NCBI GenBank assembly: GCA_030916555.1
Contig: JAUPWK010000035.1
Coordinates: 1 to 15,382 of the forward strand
Direction: 5' to 3'
Length of the DNA: 15,382 nt
Origin: Patescibacteria group bacterium
Lineage (GTDB): Bacteria; Patescibacteriota; Patescibacteriia; UBA9934
Under the pieces are notes generated by a model that ran no database searches, was not told the origin of the DNA, and was given only the letters and a program-made list of their open reading frames with translations. Both the position numbers and the translations under genes were made by a program. This document shows positions 14,101-15,382 of this stretch, piece by piece; position 1 is the stretch's first letter, and every line of letters begins with the position of its first letter.

Positions 14101-15382
14101 AAAATTTGTTAGGTTAATCGTTCCTGTGGTTCCAATAATGTCAAAAGATGTACCAGAAATATCATTATCTCCGATAGAGAATGCATTGGCATAATCCGTG
14201 TCAGAGATAACGACAGCCGTAGTCTGCGAGGCAGAGGCCGATAGCGTAAGTACACCCGTTCCGCTCATGGACCAATCATCACCACCAGTAAGCGCCAAGA
14301 TTGTTGAAGCGTTCGAATTTCCAATTGTAATCGTATCCGCAGCTGTAGAATTCGTAGCAATCTGCACCGTATTCGTACCACTGTTTGTAACACCACCAAT
14401 GTCGATCGTGCTTGTAACCGCTGCGTCATTGATGTTCAAGGTGGTAGCTGCATCAAAAGCGTTTACCGTAGTCGATGCAGTCACAAGCAAGTTAAAGGTA
14501 GATGAAGACGAAGTGAGGTCGCCGCCGTTTAACGCAATGTCATCGCCTGTTGTAAATAAGCCAGCAGTCGAAATTGACCAGTCGGCTTCTGTAATTGCGA
14601 TATTGTCGTTGCTTTCACCAATAAGAATACTATCCGCATCAGTTGTTGCTCCAAGAGAAATTGCGTCGCAAGTAGCAGAGTTACAAATACCCACAGAAGT
14701 GGCGTTCGATTGACCAAGACGCAAGGCGCCGGCCGCATTTGTGTCGATGCCTTGCGTGGCCGCGACTAAGATTTCACCAGACGAGCTGACGTCGAAATTT
14801 GTAAAATTGATCGTACCTGTTGTTCCGGAAATTTCATTAGCACCAATCGACAGCGCCGTATCAATCTGCGCGTCACTTGCGTTGATAGCCGTGGTCAAGC
14901 CGCCGGCAGCTACATCAAATATAATACCGTCCGCCACGAGCTCGTTTGTATCGGTAGACTGAATTGCGAATAAACCATCTGGGGTTCCAGTTGCTCCTCC
15001 GTCATCTGCATTTACCAAGGCTGCCAAGTAGTTCGTACCCGTATCCGCCGCGGCGGTGTCAGTAAAGGTAATCACAAGCGGGGTCAATGTCGCGTCAGTA
15101 GCATGCGTCACTCCAATGTTCAGATTTTCAGACTGTGCACCGTCTGTCACAAACGTCATGTCGACATCATCCGTAAAAGTAGTCAAACCGGAGTTTGTAA
15201 GTGAAGTAAAAGTAGCCGCGCCCCCAGAAGTAATCGACCAGTTAGCCGAAGCGATCGAAACCGAATCGTTAGATTCACCAATTGTAATAGTGTCAGCATC
15301 GGTATTCGTGCCAAGGCTGTAGGTGTCACAGGCGGCAGAATTACAAACAGACACACTCGTAGCATTCGTATTACCAATCGCA
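11143..15382 (-). CDS. Giant Ser/Thr-rich repeat surface protein, tail-fibre/adhesin-like (5' end outside the window)
   Basis: The frame is open from the window edge to the stop at 11145-11143, at least 1412 residues; the N-terminus and any signal peptide are missing. From N to C: a long Asp/Thr/Ser/Asn-rich beta-repeat region (about 15382-13100); module A (13053 to about 12640), with 'DYAEFF', 'GVVSTSPGF' and 'IGDALT'; a linker with 'GTAQTSAYIYYDSNGVGYMRT' (read in parts); and module B (12255 to about 11871), with 'DFAEMF', 'GVVSTRPGF' and 'IGDPLT'. A fibre-type C-terminal fold follows ('YRVLATPSG', 'GFTVHAENAANG', 'DWLVIAYQ'), then a Pro/Glu/Val tail of about 80 residues. Lysine is scarce and cysteines come as C-x4-C pairs in the repeats, as in secreted proteins. 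It probably forms an elongated fibre on the cell surface, possibly for host attachment. No LPXTG motif or C-terminal membrane helix is present. It is co-transcribed with the ligase downstream. Confidence 0.85.
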   Translation of the reverse strand, partial: AIGNTNATSVSVCNSAACDTYSLGTNTDADTITIGESNDSVSIASANWSITSGGAATFTSLTNSGLTTFTDDVDMTFVTDGAQSENLNIGVTHATDATLTPLVITFTDTAAADTGTNYLAALVNADDGGATGTPDGLFAIQSTDTNELVADGIIFDVAAGGLTTAINASDAQIDTALSIGANEISGTTGTINFTNFDVSSSGEILVAATQGIDTNAAGALRLGQSNATSVGICNSATCDAISLGATTDADSILIGESNDNIAITEADWSISTAGLFTTGDDIALNGGDLTSSSSTFNLLVTASTTVNAFDAATTLNINDAAVTSTIDIGGVTNSGTNTVQIATNSTAADTITIGNSNASTILALTGGDDWSMSGTGVLTLSASASQTTAVVISDTDYANAFSIGDNDISGTSFDIIGTTGTINLTNFDVASTGAITVAADVGLDTNAAGALHLGNTNATSVSLCNSIACDSVAIATNTDADTIAIGDSLDTFAVDAKSLHVNDDLTTETNIAVQSHGLTTGHIMSLASSGNALTSGDLVILTHSGTRTATGTISASDISIARSIANNSAGLLTISGDIFEISSENTNTSGTLTDTADLISLTQSNTTSSGNAINITHDGTGHAINIVSAGTGSALKILGTGDLGTTLDSSTGGLIHISDTANDDYSFTIYNNTGGTANTALSYILQDHIGFDQDVSVIQNDSQAATSSALVLTQNVVSDATTAATSQALVIKVNESANSEEVILILSDADGTPDAEFRFENDGDLFGDGAAYNSGADYAEFFYTLDSSLADHQMVCQDTLNDLAVKKCSLDDHNVIGVVSTSPGFVGNNIPGADGSLEGNPNYRIVGLEGQIETYVTAADGAIAIGDALTASDFTAGYAGKATEAGRIVGFALEPLASGTGVIKVRVNPGWHGGDVVDGSGNVNSFTTTLALESLATATANAPVSNSNSLAFRGSAWNGTSAQAIAMTLSNKVASANDYRLSVANNTGAEVAYINNLGDLVLSGKLYPSNQGTAQTSAYIYYDSNGVGYMRTNAAGWGTGSYDFAEMFPAPEVLAPGEVVVFGDDTEQVKRSTGKTYDDRIAGVVSTRPGFLAGTYKPGDSPIALSGRVPTKVNTENGTIAIGDPLTTSSTPGVAMKADTAGPIIGYAMQSFTGDAGMITVFIRASYYDGDGSAPALVEAPVSTVAENTNLTSLNLSGGPISSVSSITGLGNTWKLAENGDLITRGRVVQIVKSHQNEDVETYVAASRQMTVQLSGTTAFENNAAIVRFEDIDPQFNDIIGTTAPYRVLATPSGVTGQVYVTDRSQSGFTVHAENAANGVLVDWLVIAYQKDYEPVITPDPVTPDPEPEVDPVVPTEPEPEVAGVTVEEPVVVPEETPATEPVLEETVSLDPVVPPVTPDPAPIEPVAEVTP
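13912..14178 (-). repeat. Long protein repeat, copy 3
   Basis: This encodes 'SIGDNDISG' to 'IGDSLD', including 'TINLTNFDVASTG', 'GLDTNAAGALHLG', 'NTNATSVSLCNSIACD' and 'NTDADTIAIG'. It closely matches the copy at 14605-14850, with a 4-residue-scale insertion near its start. The 111-nt core begins 693 nt from the core of copy 2. Confidence 0.85.
14230..14375 (-). repeat. Degenerate short repeat within the fibre protein
   Basis: This encodes 'QIATNSTAADTITIGNSNAS', followed by 'DDWSMSGTGVLT'. It aligns with the second half of the long repeat ('TNTDADTITIGESND', 'ANWSITSGG') but lacks the cysteine-containing first half. It lies between copies 2 and 3. Confidence 0.65.
14605..14850 (-). repeat. 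Long protein repeat, copy 2
   Basis: This encodes 'SIGANEISG' to 'IGESND', including 'TINFTNFDVSSSG', 'GIDTNAAGALRLG', 'QSNATSVGICNSATCD' and 'TTDADSILIG'. The 37-residue core (14715-14605) is exactly as long as those of copies 1 and 3 and lies 660 nt from copy 1. Confidence 0.85.
15265..15382 (-). repeat. Long protein repeat, copy 1 (cut by the window edge)
   Basis: This encodes 'GNTNATSVSVCNSAACD' to 'TNTDADTITIGESND' (core 15375-15265, 111 nt), with the rest of the unit beyond the window. The following 'ANWSI' matches 'ADWSI' after copy 2. More copies upstream are likely. Confidence 0.85.

Noticed and set aside
13912..15382. Repeats considered as a CRISPR array
   Set aside because: The copies are 660-693 nt apart, in frame, diverged at synonymous positions, and encode a continuous protein.

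Overview
The window reads as a fragment of a small-genome bacterial chromosome, most likely from the Candidate Phyla Radiation (Patescibacteria). That is an inference from gene content and style: an rpsF-ssb-rpsR operon, an EpmA/EF-P pair, a Trm11-type methyltransferase, ychF, a Wzy-type ligase fused to TPRs, and a giant Ser/Thr-rich fibre-like surface protein. Most genes also lack a Shine-Dalgarno motif. No rRNA, tRNA, integrase, transposase or CRISPR array was seen.

Layout, left to right. (1) 1-106 (-) is the first 35 codons of a probable FtsK/SpoIIIE translocase, divergent from a membrane-anchored exported protein (181-837, +). A perfect 16-bp bidirectional terminator (848-885) separates that gene from the next block. 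(2) 892-3744 (-) is a translation and replication block: promoter and structured leader, rpsF, a structured spacer, ssb, rpsR, a terminator, then epmA and efp 3 nt apart. (3) 3912-5093 (+) is a THUMP/Rossmann RNA methyltransferase, divergent from rpsF and with its own terminator. (4) 5140-7475 is a compact unit that looks different from its surroundings. It holds a sigma-70 family factor, a membrane-anchored lytic transglycosylase and a two-TM protein of unknown function. Sample 60-base lines here count 57-58% GC against 45-50% elsewhere, all three genes have a Shine-Dalgarno motif, and each has a TTGAC[A/T]-17 nt promoter. (5) 7509-8585 (-) is ychF, followed by a strong terminator. (6) 8586-8788 has no credible ORF but carries a good plus-strand promoter, a 10-bp stem that pairs completely only as plus-strand RNA, and a long hairpin: a candidate small RNA. 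(7) 8789-15382 (-) is a two-gene operon. It encodes a giant repeat-rich, Ser/Thr-rich secreted fibre protein (at least 1412 residues, N-terminus outside the window) and, 41 nt downstream, a polytopic Wzy_C-like ligase with C-terminal TPRs.

How the genes may work together. The rpsF leader resembles the S6:S18 autoregulatory RNA, which would tie ribosomal protein supply to ssb expression. EpmA next to EF-P implies that EF-P is lysylated at Lys32. The best candidate for an undescribed system is the fibre protein plus Wzy_C-TPR ligase pair, which could be a dedicated surface-protein O-glycosylation module. The second is the sigma factor, transglycosylase and membrane protein island, which could be a cell-wall remodelling or acquired element. 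Both ideas are inferences from gene order and domain reading.
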